NCBI GenBank assembly: GCA_964648225.1
Contig: CAZYKH010000002.1
Span: forward strand, 62,001 to 126,000
DNA from: Acholeplasma sp964648225
GTDB lineage: Bacteria; Bacillota_I; Bacilli_A; Acholeplasmatales; Acholeplasmataceae
DNA: 64,000 nucleotides
Direction: 5' to 3'
This document shows, piece by piece, positions 18,943-27,883 of this stretch (position 1 is the first letter of the stretch; each line of letters starts with the position of its first letter). The translations under genes were made by a program, and so were the position numbers. The notes beneath the pieces are model-generated. The model was not told the DNA's origin, did not search any database, and saw only the letters and a list, made by a program, of their open reading frames with translations.

Positions 18943-21188
18943 TAGAAGTTAAACACTTAAATAAACACTTTAATCGTGGTAAGAAAAATAGTATTCATGT
19001 TTTAAATGATGTATCTTTACAATTTCCTGAAAAGGGATTACATGTCTTATTAGGACCATCAGGTTCGGGTAAAACGACATTACTTAATGTTGTTGGCGGC
19101 TTAGATAAGGTACAACAAGGTGAAATTAAGTTCTTTGATCAACATATCAAGCATTACAATGCAAGTGTTTGGGATAAAATACGCACTGAATCTGTGGGTT
19201 ATATTTTCCAAAACTATTACTTGATGCCTAACTTAAGTGTCTTTGATAATGTGGCATTTGTATTAAAGATGATTGGTATTAATGATAAAGAAGAAATAGA
19301 AACAAGAGTCAACTATATCTTAAAACAAGTAGGTATGTATCGTTTTAGAAAAAAACGTAGTACACAACTATCGGGTGGTCAGCAACAAAGGGTTGCGATT
19401 GCACGCGCCTTAGTTAAAAATCCTAAAGTCATTATTGCTGATGAGCCAACCGGTAACCTAGATAGTAAAAATACACTCGAAATTATGAATATTATCAAAT
19501 CAATTTCACTTACTAAATTAGTTATTTTAGTAACACATGAAAAAGAACTGGCTAATTTTTATGGTGACCGTATCATTGAGATTCAAGATGGAAAGATTAT
19601 TGAAGATAAGCAAAATAATTTTGTAAGTGAGCATGGTATTTCAAGTGAAAATACAATTTACTTAAAAGATTTACAAAATTTATCGACACTAAAATCTGAT
19701 AAGTTAAATGCAAGCTTTTACACAGATAGTGAAGATGATGTGGTAGCCAATGTTCGTTTAATTATTAAAAATAAAACACTATATATTGATGTGGACAGTG
19801 ATATTCAAAAAGTAAAGTTATTAAACGATGAATCGCATATTGAAGTTAAAGATGCCCATTATACTAAAAAAACAAGAGAAGAATTACTTCAAACAAACTT
19901 TGATGAATCGGTATTAGATCATAGTCAAGTCGAAAAACAAAGACGCTTAACGATTTCAGTTAAAAATAGTTTTTGGATTGCTTTTAAAAAGATTTTAAAC
20001 TTTGGACGTAAAGGTAAATTGATGCTCGCTATCTTTATGATTAGTGGTATGTTGATTGCATTTTCATCAATTAACATGTATACCATTTTGAATAGAGACT
20101 ATAAAAACATGTTAAGTATCGATGAACGTTATATTTACGTAGAAAAAGATACTTTATACAATCAAAAAGGTGCAGCAAGTGGGCTCTTAAACCACGTCAA
20201 CACATCAACAAGTGGTGACTATAGAATCCATTTTACTAATTCTGTTTTGTCAAATCTCAAAATAGATTTGGGTAATGGCAAATATAAGAATCTACCGAAT
20301 GCTATTAGAACAGAATATGCAGAACAATTAACTCAAAGTGATTTATATAGCGGTAGATTACCTTTAAATGAAAATGAAGTCGTTATTAGTTATGGTATTT
20401 ATGAAGATGGTAGTTTAGGTGCCTTAGGCTACAATGATATAGGTATATGGAGTGCCAAAGACTTTGTTGGTGAAATATTATCGTTTGATGGTTATTATGC
20501 TGGTGAAGATTATGCATATGAGATTGTAGGTATTACAAAAAATACTAATAAATCCATTTTTACATTTAATTATAAAACTGCATTATTGTTAGTAGGGGTA
20601 GATACAACGACGACACCAATGACTGATTTAGAATACGAACAACAATATATTACCAATGATCATAGTAAATATATTTATATTTATACACCAAATTATCAAT
20701 CATTGATTGGTGATTTAGAAACAGCGGGATATAATGTCACTTTAAGTAGCCAGCAAGCACGTGAAGAAAACCGTATTACTATTGCTCAACAAATTGCTGC
20801 AAATATTTCTATTACCGCCTTTTTAATTGCCGGTGGCTTATTAGCATTTTACTTTGTGATGCGCTCGAGCATGATTTCTAGAATATATGAAATTTCGGTT
20901 TATCGTGCACTAGGCATCAAAAAGATTGAGTTATACAATTCGTTTGCTGTTGAAATTATCATGTTAACTTCAATATCAACATTTATAGGTTTTATACTCA
21001 TGTCATTTATACTTAACTCATTTTCAAATTCACCTTTAAGTGATTTTGTAGAATTTAAAATTGATCCACTTATTATGTTTATAGGTGTAGTCTTTGTCTA
21101 TCTGGCAAACCTAATTATTGGTTTACTACCACTAGGTATGTTGTTAAGAAAAACACCGGCTCAAATTATTAGTTCATACGATATTTAA
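18939..21188 (+). CDS. ABC exporter with fused ATPase and FtsX-like permease (MacB type), subunit 2
   Basis: A 749-aa protein with Walker A GPSGSGKTT, signature LSGGQQQR and Walker B VIIADEPTGNLDS in the first 225 residues. A charged linker (about 230-345) precedes the first membrane segment near residue 362. An outside domain and three C-terminal membrane segments complete the MacB-type topology. It starts inside the previous gene and ends at a strong bidirectional terminator. Both ATPase sites look intact in both subunits. Confidence 0.9.
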   Translation: MIEVKHLNKHFNRGKKNSIHVLNDVSLQFPEKGLHVLLGPSGSGKTTLLNVVGGLDKVQQGEIKFFDQHIKHYNASVWDKIRTESVGYIFQNYYLMPNLSVFDNVAFVLKMIGINDKEEIETRVNYILKQVGMYRFRKKRSTQLSGGQQQRVAIARALVKNPKVIIADEPTGNLDSKNTLEIMNIIKSISLTKLVILVTHEKELANFYGDRIIEIQDGKIIEDKQNNFVSEHGISSENTIYLKDLQNLSTLKSDKLNASFYTDSEDDVVANVRLIIKNKTLYIDVDSDIQKVKLLNDESHIEVKDAHYTKKTREELLQTNFDESVLDHSQVEKQRRLTISVKNSFWIAFKKILNFGRKGKLMLAIFMISGMLIAFSSINMYTILNRDYKNMLSIDERYIYVEKDTLYNQKGAASGLLNHVNTSTSGDYRIHFTNSVLSNLKIDLGNGKYKNLPNAIRTEYAEQLTQSDLYSGRLPLNENEVVISYGIYEDGSLGALGYNDIGIWSAKDFVGEILSFDGYYAGEDYAYEIVGITKNTNKSIFTFNYKTALLLVGVDTTTTPMTDLEYEQQYITNDHSKYIYIYTPNYQSLIGDLETAGYNVTLSSQQAREENRITIAQQIAANISITAFLIAGGLLAFYFVMRSSMISRIYEISVYRALGIKKIELYNSFAVEIIMLTSISTFIGFILMSFILNSFSNSPLSDFVEFKIDPLIMFIGVVFVYLANLIIGLLPLGMLLRKTPAQIISSYDI

Positions 21189-21194
21189 TGAAAA

Positions 21195-21227
21195 AAAACG
21201 ACTCAAATATAATATTTGGGTCGTTTT
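21195..21227. terminator. Bidirectional terminator between the ABC operon and the nitroreductase gene
   Basis: A 15-bp stem with one G-T pair (21195-21209 with 21213-21227) and a 3-nt loop. An A tract lies upstream and a T tract downstream, so it can serve both converging genes. Confidence 0.9.
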
Positions 21228-21229
21228 CA

Positions 21230-21838
21230 TTATTCAATAAAGGTTGTAACTTCTTTGGCGCTTAATCGAATAGATTCATAGCCTGTTTCATCAGCTTGAC
21301 CAATTGATATAAGTAATACTGGTAAATAACGCTTATCAATGCCTAGTGCATCATTAATGTTTTGCTTATCAAAACCACCGATTGCACATGTATCATAACC
21401 ATACATTCTTGCAACTGTCATAAGATTCATAGAAAATAAACCGCCATCTAAATGAAGTGAGTTTAAATAACTCGTATCATTCGGATCAATTTCTAGTGAT
21501 TTGAAACTTTCTAAATTTCTATTTCTAATTTCAATCGGCATTTTACCTAAGGCAACAGAACGATCAAAAATGATATGTGCATCATCATATTTACGTATAT
21601 CTGACGTGACTAAGATAAGTTGAGAAGCAGTATCTAATTGTAGTTGGTTACCATATAACAATGGCCTTAATTTTTCTTTTGCTGATTGAGATTCAATAAT
21701 AAATAATCGAACTGGTTGTAAATTTCTACTAGAGGGTGCACGCAGTGCATCGTTTAATATACTATCTAATTCATCACGAGAAATTTTATGATCTGTATAT
21801 TTTCTAATAGAGCGTCTGCCTAAAATAATGTCTCTCAT
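21230..21838 (-). CDS. Nitroreductase-family FMN oxidoreductase
   Basis: A 202-aa protein opening with the family's FMN-phosphate-binding RRSIRKY (residues 8-14), followed by LRAPSSRNLQP (nitroreductase APS-x-N-x-QP motif near residue 33). Members reduce nitro compounds, quinones or flavins with NAD(P)H, and the physiological substrate is unknown. AAAGGATG precedes the ATG. It is a single gene, divergent from mutY and convergent with the exporter operon. Confidence 0.9.
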   Translation of the reverse strand: MRDIILGRRSIRKYTDHKISRDELDSILNDALRAPSSRNLQPVRLFIIESQSAKEKLRPLLYGNQLQLDTASQLILVTSDIRKYDDAHIIFDRSVALGKMPIEIRNRNLESFKSLEIDPNDTSYLNSLHLDGGLFSMNLMTVARMYGYDTCAIGGFDKQNINDALGIDKRYLPVLLISIGQADETGYESIRLSAKEVTTFIE

Positions 21839-21890
21839 TTATAAATCATCCTTTCATCTTTAACATTTTAGCATCAATTAACAATATATT

Positions 21891-21899
21891 TGATACAAT
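21891..21899 (+). promoter_or_regulatory. Extended -10 promoter of mutY
   Basis: TG-A-TACAAT at 21891-21899, 21 bp before the ATG and upstream of the AGGAAGGG ribosome site. Confidence 0.5.
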
Positions 21900-21919
21900 A
21901 GGCTTTAGGAAGGGACATT

Positions 21920-22927
21920 ATGGCATATTTACGACTATTTAATTGGTATCAAGCAAACAAACGCGATTTACCGTTTCGACATACGGACAATCCCTATCAT
22001 ATTTGGGTATCTGAAGTGATGTTACAACAGACCCAAGTGGATACAATGTTACCGTACTATGAACGTTTTTTAAAAGTGTATCCAACGATTCAAGCATTAG
22101 CCGATGCTGAAATCGAAGATGTTTTAAAACTTGTGCAAGGTATCGGATACTATAGACGCTTTAGATTGCTTCATAAAGGTGCACAGTATGTCATAGATCA
22201 TCATGATGGTCAATTACCGGATGATTATTTTAAAGTGCTAAAAATACCTGGTATTGGCGCTTATACGGCGGGTGCGATTATGAGCATTGCCTTTCATAGG
22301 CCGTATCCAGCAACGGATGGCAATGTGATTCGAGTGTTGTCACGTGTTAAGATGTTAGCAGACGATTTTAGACTGGATAAAAACAAGAAGAAGTTAAATG
22401 AACTCAATAAAGAACTGATTGAAGCATCAGGCGATCCTTATTTATATACGCAAAGCATGATGGAATTAGGCGCGACAGTATGTAAACCAACAAATCCGCT
22501 TTGTGGGGCGTGTCCATTAAAGGATGTATGTTTAGCAAACTTAAACGAAGTACAGTTAAACTATCCAAAAATGTCCCCACTTGCAAGAAAAAAAGAAATC
22601 CATTTATATGCATTCATACTAGAACACAAAGATGGATTTCTTATGAGAAAACGTGATGAAGATTTATTACATGGTTTTTATGAATTTGTACAATTTGAAT
22701 CAGATAGTTTAAATGGTGCAATTAGCCAAGCAGATGACTTAGGTTTAGACATACAAATTACAGAAGAACTTAAACCCGTTAAACATGTATTTACACATCT
22801 TGTATGGCATATTCAGTTATATAAGGGTGCAGTATCTAACGTCGTTAGTCCTTTTGAAGTTATATCCGACTTTAGTCAAGTACCAATTCCAACAGTTGTT
22901 AAAAAACAAATTAAAAATCTTAAGTAA
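21920..22927 (+). CDS. mutY: A/G-specific adenine glycosylase
   Basis: A 335-aa base-excision enzyme that removes adenine paired with 8-oxoguanine. The helix-hairpin-helix and GPD-type active site read VLKIPGIGAYTAGAIMSIAF with the catalytic aspartate in YPATDGNV. The iron-sulfur cluster ligands fit C-x6-C-x2-C-x5-C within CKPTNPLCGACPLKDVC. The catalytic glutamate lies in SEVMLQQTQV. The C-terminal NUDIX-like 8-oxoG recognition domain is present from about residue 225. The 3' end overlaps the convergent queT gene by 8 nt. Confidence 0.95.
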   Translation: MAYLRLFNWYQANKRDLPFRHTDNPYHIWVSEVMLQQTQVDTMLPYYERFLKVYPTIQALADAEIEDVLKLVQGIGYYRRFRLLHKGAQYVIDHHDGQLPDDYFKVLKIPGIGAYTAGAIMSIAFHRPYPATDGNVIRVLSRVKMLADDFRLDKNKKKLNELNKELIEASGDPYLYTQSMMELGATVCKPTNPLCGACPLKDVCLANLNEVQLNYPKMSPLARKKEIHLYAFILEHKDGFLMRKRDEDLLHGFYEFVQFESDSLNGAISQADDLGLDIQITEELKPVKHVFTHLVWHIQLYKGAVSNVVSPFEVISDFSQVPIPTVVKKQIKNLK

Positions 22928-23411
22928 TATAAGGCTTTAAAACATCTGTTTTTTGTAAGCTAAGCATAAGTGGAATCCCTAATAATGCAACAACTACAAA
23001 TTCACCAAGTGCAATCGTTGCAAAGTTAAGCCAGTAAATATTAAAGGTATCAAAGTGATAAGATATTTCAAAAGCAATCACTAAACCATTAAATAACGCT
23101 GGAAATATAAGTAGTGCTAAAACCCATTGTTTTCTAAATAAATATAAGAAAATACAAACTAGTAGGGTGGCAAGCGATCCGTAAAGTGCATCAATTAGCC
23201 CGAATGCACCGAAATAATTGGCTAAAAACGTACCAAAGACAATACCAATGGTATGTTTTTTATTAAAAAACACCAACACAAGTAGTATTTCCGCAATTCT
23301 AAATTGAATCGCTTCAAAACTCATAAAATAAAATACAAAGACTAAAACAACATAAATAGCTGAAATAGTCATTTGTATGACAATATCTTTTAAATCAAAA
23401 TTTCTATTCAT
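22920..23411 (-). CDS. queT: Queuosine-precursor transporter QueT
   Basis: A 163-aa integral membrane protein with about five membrane segments and the QueT landmarks IQFRIAEILL, GTFLANYFGAFG and DALYGSLATLLV. It is the substrate-binding S-component of an ECF-type importer for queuosine precursors (preQ1 or queuine). The adjacent divergent tgt gene inserts that base into tRNA, which supports the call. Translation begins at 23411 behind CAAGGAG, and that ribosome site is part of a candidate preQ1 riboswitch. Confidence 0.9.
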   Translation of the reverse strand: MNRNFDLKDIVIQMTISAIYVVLVFVFYFMSFEAIQFRIAEILLVLVFFNKKHTIGIVFGTFLANYFGAFGLIDALYGSLATLLVCIFLYLFRKQWVLALLIFPALFNGLVIAFEISYHFDTFNIYWLNFATIALGEFVVVALLGIPLMLSLQKTDVLKPYIT

Positions 23412-23413
23412 AT

Positions 23414-23461
23414 ATTTCTCCTTGTTTTTTTAAAGCGGGTATTTTCCTAGGATACCGCTAT
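23414..23461 (-). ncRNA. Candidate preQ1-I riboswitch controlling queT
   Basis: On the minus strand, stem AGCGG (23459-23455) pairs with CCGCT (23438-23434). The enclosed loop contains CCTAGG and an ACCC end. Immediately 3' is a TTTAAAAAAACAAGGAG tail that contains the queT ribosome site. This matches the known preQ1-I plan of a small hairpin plus an A-rich tail that folds back and hides the ribosome site. The predicted transcript starts about 23468, just before the stem. The pairing is visible; ligand binding is inferred from gene context. Confidence 0.65.
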
Positions 23462-23468
23462 TTTTACA

Positions 23469-23505
23469 TTCCTTATTCTACCACTTTGTGGTATAATTTC
23501 AAGGA
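23469..23505. promoter_or_regulatory. Overlapping divergent promoters of queT and tgt
   Basis: Toward tgt: TG-G-TATAAT with TATAAT at 23492-23497. Toward queT: TTGAAA (plus-strand 23497-23502) and TAGAAT (23475-23480) with 16 bp between. The palindrome ACCACTTTGTGGT (23480-23492) supplies the extended -10 TGG to both. Two polymerases could not bind at once. Confidence 0.6.
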
Positions 23506-23521
23506 TGGAAGGTGATTTTAA

Positions 23522-24637
23522 TTGATTTCATATGAAGTGTTACATGTTTGTAAGCAAAGTGGTGCCAGACTTGGTAAATTAACTACACCCCACGGTGTAT
23601 TCGAAACACCAATTTTTATGCCTGTTGGTACACTTGCTACAGTAAAAACTTTGACCGTTGAAGAAATAAAAGAAGTCAGTGAAGGACTTATACTTGCAAA
23701 TACATACCACCTATGGCAACAACCAGGTGAAGATATTGTAAAAGCACACGGTGGTATTCGCAAATTTATGCATTGGGATGGTGCACTTTTAACCGATTCC
23801 GGCGGATTTCAAGTGTTTTCACTAGCGAAACTACGAGATATTAAAGAAGAAGGCGTTTATTTTAAACATCATAAATCAGGCGCACCACTGTTTTTAAGTC
23901 CAGAGGATGCTATTCGTATTCAAGAAGACTTGGGTGCCGATATTATTATGTCTTTTGATGAATGTCCACCACCGTATGAGTCTTATGAATATATGAAAGA
24001 TTCGGTTGAACGTACGATTCGCTGGGCAAAACGTGGTAAAGAAGCACTAAAAACTGACCAAGCATTGTTTGGTATTGTACAAGGTGGTTTAAATAAAGAT
24101 TTAAGAACACATTGTGCACAAGAACTCATAAAAATGGACTTTCCAGGGTACTCGATTGGTGGTCTATCCGTTGGTGAAACGAAAGCAGAAATGTATGATA
24201 TGACAAGACATTTAAATCCGATATTACCATTTAATAAACCAAGATATCTAATGGGTGTAGGTGCACCAGAAGACTTATTAGAAAATGTTATCAATGGTGT
24301 AGATATGTTTGATTGTGTTTTACCAACTAGAAATGCACGTCATGGATCAGCTTTTACAACGGTAGGTAAAGTTAATGTCAAACGTAAAGAATTTGAACGT
24401 GATATGTCTAGTTTAGACCCAAATTTAAACACAAGTATTTCTAAATATACCAAAAGTTATATCAGGCATTTATTTAAAGCAGAAGAACAATTAGGTCAAA
24501 GACTTGTTACTATACAAAATTTGGCCTATCTAAAGCATTTAATGGCTGAAATTAGGCAAGCAATTAAAGAAGATCGCCTACTGGATTTTAAAAAAGAGTT
24601 TTATGAAAAAACGAATTATCCTAAAGTAGCATATTAA
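23522..24637 (+). CDS. tgt: tRNA-guanine transglycosylase
   Basis: A 371-aa enzyme that exchanges guanine-34 in GUN-anticodon tRNAs for preQ1. The nucleophile aspartate lies in LTDSGGFQVFSL (near residue 90) and the second aspartate in GVDMFDCVLPTRNARHG (near 263). The start is TTG 23522 behind GGAAGGTGAT, giving the family N-terminus. The zinc-site cysteines and histidine of typical Tgt (CxCxxC near the C-terminus) seem to be missing: the C-terminal region reads SKYTKSYIRHLFKAEEQLG. That absence deserves checking. It is divergent from queT. Confidence 0.94.
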   Translation: MISYEVLHVCKQSGARLGKLTTPHGVFETPIFMPVGTLATVKTLTVEEIKEVSEGLILANTYHLWQQPGEDIVKAHGGIRKFMHWDGALLTDSGGFQVFSLAKLRDIKEEGVYFKHHKSGAPLFLSPEDAIRIQEDLGADIIMSFDECPPPYESYEYMKDSVERTIRWAKRGKEALKTDQALFGIVQGGLNKDLRTHCAQELIKMDFPGYSIGGLSVGETKAEMYDMTRHLNPILPFNKPRYLMGVGAPEDLLENVINGVDMFDCVLPTRNARHGSAFTTVGKVNVKRKEFERDMSSLDPNLNTSISKYTKSYIRHLFKAEEQLGQRLVTIQNLAYLKHLMAEIRQAIKEDRLLDFKKEFYEKTNYPKVAY

Positions 24638-24698
24638 AGACTTTATTTTTTATCAAAAATAGTTTACAATGAGAAGTAGTATGAATAGGAGTGATAGC

Positions 24699-25817
24699 AT
24701 GGTTTTTGGAATGCAAGACGAATTTAATCAAAAGCCCGTTATTAAAGTCATTGGTGTAGGTGGTGGGGGTAACTCAGCAGTCAACCGAATGATTGAAAAT
24801 GATGTTAGAGGGGTTTCGTATGTTGCGATGAACACAGATGCTCAAGTACTGAAGGTATCTAAAGCAGATGAACGCATCCAACTTGGTAAAAAATTAACAA
24901 GAGGATTAGGTGCAGGTGCTAAACCAGAAGTTGGTAAGCAAGCTGCATTAGAATCCGAAGATGAAATTAGAGAAGTCTTATCAAGTGCAGATATGGTTTT
25001 TATTACTGCAGGTATGGGTGGAGGCACTGGTACAGGTGCTGCACCGGTGGTTGCACGTATTGCAAAAGAGTTGGGTGTTTTAACTATTGGTATCGTTACA
25101 AAGCCTTTTGTCTTTGAAGGCTCATTACGTATGCAATATGCCATTGCAGGGCTTGAAGAGTTAAAACCGAATGTGGATACACTCATCGTCATTCCTAACG
25201 AAAGATTATTTACAATTGCTGATCGTGATATGCAACTATTAGATGCATTTAGAGAATCTGATAAAGTACTACGTCAAGGTGTACAAGGGATTGCAGAAAT
25301 TATTGCAGTACCTGGTATGATTAACGTTGACTTTGCCGATGTTCGTACAGTAATGGAAAACAAAGGTACCGCACTCATGGGTATTGGTATGGCAAGTGGT
25401 GAAGACCGTGCGATTGAAGCAGCAAGAAAAGCAATTCACTCGAAGCTACTTGAAGTTTCAATTGATGGAGCAACTGATGCAATCGTTAATATCTCAAGTG
25501 GTGCAGAAGTTACATTATTTGAAATTGAAGCAGCATTAACCGAAATTAGAAATGCAACAGAATCTGATTTAAATGTCATCTATGGTCATACCGTCAGTGT
25601 AGATTTAGAAGATGAAATGATTGTTACAATTGTAGCAACCGGTTATGAATTACGCGCTAAAGGTAATGAAGTTGAAGATTTAGCTGGAGAGATATTTAGA
25701 AAAAGCAGTGTTGATCAAGTTAAACTAACACAATCTGGTTTAGAACCATTAGAAACTAAAGAAACGAATGAAGAACCTAAGAAGCGTACATTACCTTCTT
25801 GGTTACAGAGAAAATAA
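24699..25817 (+). CDS. ftsZ: Cell division GTPase FtsZ
   Basis: A 372-aa tubulin homologue. The nucleotide motif VGGGGNSAVNRMI lies near residue 20, the tubulin signature GGGTGTGAAP near 105, and the synergy-loop region near 205. ATG 24699 is chosen over 24669 because AGGAGTG sits 7 nt before it and the protein then starts MVFGMQDEFNQ like other FtsZ. The linker is short and the C-terminal peptide (TLPSWLQRK) is a reduced version of the usual FtsA/SepF-binding tail. SepF, encoded three genes on, is the likely membrane anchor. Confidence 0.97.
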   Translation: MVFGMQDEFNQKPVIKVIGVGGGGNSAVNRMIENDVRGVSYVAMNTDAQVLKVSKADERIQLGKKLTRGLGAGAKPEVGKQAALESEDEIREVLSSADMVFITAGMGGGTGTGAAPVVARIAKELGVLTIGIVTKPFVFEGSLRMQYAIAGLEELKPNVDTLIVIPNERLFTIADRDMQLLDAFRESDKVLRQGVQGIAEIIAVPGMINVDFADVRTVMENKGTALMGIGMASGEDRAIEAARKAIHSKLLEVSIDGATDAIVNISSGAEVTLFEIEAALTEIRNATESDLNVIYGHTVSVDLEDEMIVTIVATGYELRAKGNEVEDLAGEIFRKSSVDQVKLTQSGLEPLETKETNEEPKKRTLPSWLQRK

Positions 25818-25839
25818 AAAAAGGCGTCTCGCCTTTTTT
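25817..25839 (+). terminator. Terminator after ftsZ
   Basis: A stem of at least 10 bp (25817-25826 with 25830-25839) with GGCG/CGCC at the top, a TCT loop and a T tract. The ychF ribosome site lies just beyond, so some read-through into the division cluster is possible. Confidence 0.85.
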
Positions 25840-25856
25840 AACGAAAGGTCTAAAAT

Positions 25857-26957
25857 ATGTTAAGTATCGGAATCGTAGGTTTACCGAATGTTGGTAAATC
25901 TACACTTTTTAACGCAATAACTAAATCACAAGTCACAGCAGCAAACTATCCATTTGCAACCATCGACCCAAATGTAGGGGTTGTACAAGTCAAAGATGAA
26001 CGCTTAGAAAAATTAGCAGCAATCTATAAATCTGGTAAAATTTTACCAACTACGATTGAATTTATTGATATTGCTGGCTTAGTAAAGGGTGCATCCAGTG
26101 GTGAAGGACTAGGTAATCAATTTTTAAGTCATATACGTCAAGTAGATGCAATAGCACACGTCATTCGCTGTTTTGATGATACAAATATTACACACGTTGA
26201 AGGTAAAGTAGATCCTTTACGTGATTTAGAAATTATTGAAATGGAATTACGTTTAGCTGACTTAGAGTCTATTGAAAAAAGGTTGGTGCGTTTAGAAAAA
26301 CAAGTTAAGGTAAAAATTAAAGAAGCCATCACCGAACAATCTGCTTTATTAAAGGTTAAAGAAATGATTGAAACTGATGGTCTTGCAAGTGATTTAGAGT
26401 TTAGTGAAGAAGAAGATAAAATTGTCAAAGGTTTTAATCTTTTAAGTTTAAAACCAGCATTATATATTGCTAATTTAGCTGAAGATGATTTATCAAGTCC
26501 GATGGATAATCCCCATTATGTTGTTTTATATGAAAAAGCTAAAAAAGATCAAATAGAAATTATACCGATATCAGCTCAAGTAGAATATGAAATATCTTCA
26601 TTAGATGATGAAGAAGAACAAGCTATCTTTATGGAAAGTTATGGTTTAACTCAATCAGGGCTTGATACAGTCATTCAAAGTGGTTACCGTTTGTTAGGTT
26701 TAAAGACTTATTTTACGTGTGGCCCGATGGAAACACGTGCATGGACTTTTAAAAATGGTACCAAAGCACCAGAAGCTGCTGGTATCATTCATACGGATTT
26801 TGAGCGTGGATTTATTCGTGCAGAAGTTTTAAGTTATGATGATCTTATGCTTTATGGTACACCACAACAAGCAAAAGAAAAAGGCAAAGTACGCCTGGAA
26901 GGTAAAGAATATATCGTTGAAGACGGTGATATTATTCTATTTAGGTTTAATGTATGA
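25857..26957 (+). CDS. ychF: Redox-regulated ribosome-binding ATPase YchF
   Basis: A 366-aa Obg-family P-loop ATPase. Walker A is GLPNVGKST (residues 7-15). G2 and G3 follow in NYPFATIDPNVG and DIAGLVKGAS. A coiled-coil helical insertion lies at about 125-200, and the TGS domain at about 280-366 (YFTCGPMETRAWTF). In place of the GTP-specific NKxD motif it reads ANLAED, fitting the ATP preference of YchF. It acts on ribosomes and stress responses in the cytoplasm. It overlaps yggS by 4 nt. Confidence 0.96.
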   Translation: MLSIGIVGLPNVGKSTLFNAITKSQVTAANYPFATIDPNVGVVQVKDERLEKLAAIYKSGKILPTTIEFIDIAGLVKGASSGEGLGNQFLSHIRQVDAIAHVIRCFDDTNITHVEGKVDPLRDLEIIEMELRLADLESIEKRLVRLEKQVKVKIKEAITEQSALLKVKEMIETDGLASDLEFSEEEDKIVKGFNLLSLKPALYIANLAEDDLSSPMDNPHYVVLYEKAKKDQIEIIPISAQVEYEISSLDDEEEQAIFMESYGLTQSGLDTVIQSGYRLLGLKTYFTCGPMETRAWTFKNGTKAPEAAGIIHTDFERGFIRAEVLSYDDLMLYGTPQQAKEKGKVRLEGKEYIVEDGDIILFRFNV

Positions 26958-27547
26958 GTTTTTTAAACTATTTAGATAAAACGGTTGTTGCATCTAAATA
27001 CTTTAGTATCGAACAGATGCAAAAAATATATGATTTAGGGGCAAGACATTTTGGTGAAAATTATGTCCAAAACCTACTTGCTAAAAAGCAAGCACTCAAA
27101 GCTTACCCCGATATTAAATGGCATTTAATTGGTCATCTTCAATCCAATAAAGCGAAACTCATTTTAAATGAAATTGACTATTTTCACACACTTGACTCGG
27201 TAAAGCTTGCTAAATTGATTCAAAAACATCGAAATACATCATTAAATTGTTTTATTCAAATCAATTTAGAACAAAATCCACAAAAAGAAGGCATTTTAGT
27301 AGAAAATCTTGCTGATTTTGTACGAGAAGTTAAAAAATATGATAAAATTAATTTAGTCGGATTTATGACAATTGGTGCTTTAGATGATTTAGAAAAAACC
27401 GAAGAAATCTTTAAAACATTGGATAATTTAAAACATCAATATGGACTAAAATATACTTCCATGGGCATGAGTTCTGACTATGAATTGGCATTAAAATATC
27501 ATAGTGATTTTCTAAGAATAGGATCACTATTTAAAGGGGTCATTTAA
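26954..27547 (+). CDS. yggS: Pyridoxal-phosphate homeostasis protein YggS
   Basis: A 197-aa single-domain PLP-binding protein. The PLP-lysine lies in VVASKY near residue 13, and FGENYVQ and WHLIGHLQSNKAK are family signatures. MGMSSDYELAL near 160 forms the phosphate-binding site. It maintains the free PLP pool and has no known catalytic activity. The position directly before sepF is the classic Gram-positive division-cluster order. It overlaps ychF by 4 nt and sepF by 1 nt. Confidence 0.95.
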   Translation: MSFLNYLDKTVVASKYFSIEQMQKIYDLGARHFGENYVQNLLAKKQALKAYPDIKWHLIGHLQSNKAKLILNEIDYFHTLDSVKLAKLIQKHRNTSLNCFIQINLEQNPQKEGILVENLADFVREVKKYDKINLVGFMTIGALDDLEKTEEIFKTLDNLKHQYGLKYTSMGMSSDYELALKYHSDFLRIGSLFKGVI

Positions 27548-27873
27548 TGGGGCTATTTAGACGTAAAAAGAAGAAGGAACAACCAATTGATATTAAAACA
27601 TCAGATCGTATTATCATGGAACAACTCACAAACGATGATGATGAATATATTACTGCACTGGCTAGACAAATGATGGCAGGCGCACCACTGATATTAAATT
27701 TTGATGCACTACACATTGATAGAGCCAACAAGGTCATATCCTTTATTTCTGGTGTGGTGTATGCCGTAAGTGGTCATATTGTAGCGATTAATGATACAAC
27801 CTACTTATTTGGCAACAAAGAATTATATGATGACCAATCCATTGAGACTTGGTTAAGAACAAATTTAAATTAA
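27547..27873 (+). CDS. sepF: Cell division protein SepF
   Basis: A 108-aa protein with a basic N-terminus (MGLFRRKKKKEQ) suited to membrane contact and a SepF core (about 25-100) including GAPLILNFDALHIDRANKVI and SFISGVVYAVSG. SepF binds the FtsZ tail and tethers it to the membrane in bacteria and archaea. The linker between the two parts is much shorter than in Bacillus. In a bacterium without peptidoglycan it is probably the key FtsZ anchor, which is inference. It shares one base with the yggS stop. Confidence 0.88.
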   Translation: MGLFRRKKKKEQPIDIKTSDRIIMEQLTNDDDEYITALARQMMAGAPLILNFDALHIDRANKVISFISGVVYAVSGHIVAINDTTYLFGNKELYDDQSIETWLRTNLN

Positions 27874-27883
27874 TATTGCTGTG

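Noticed and set aside
16798..21188. Calling the two fused exporters a lipoprotein-release (LolCDE) system
   Set aside because: No outer membrane is expected, both ATPases are fused to the permeases, and the large outside domains fit MacB/antimicrobial-type exporters better.
24842..25192. 116-codon frame opposite ftsZ
   Set aside because: Antisense shadow of the conserved FtsZ GTPase domain, with no ribosome site of its own.
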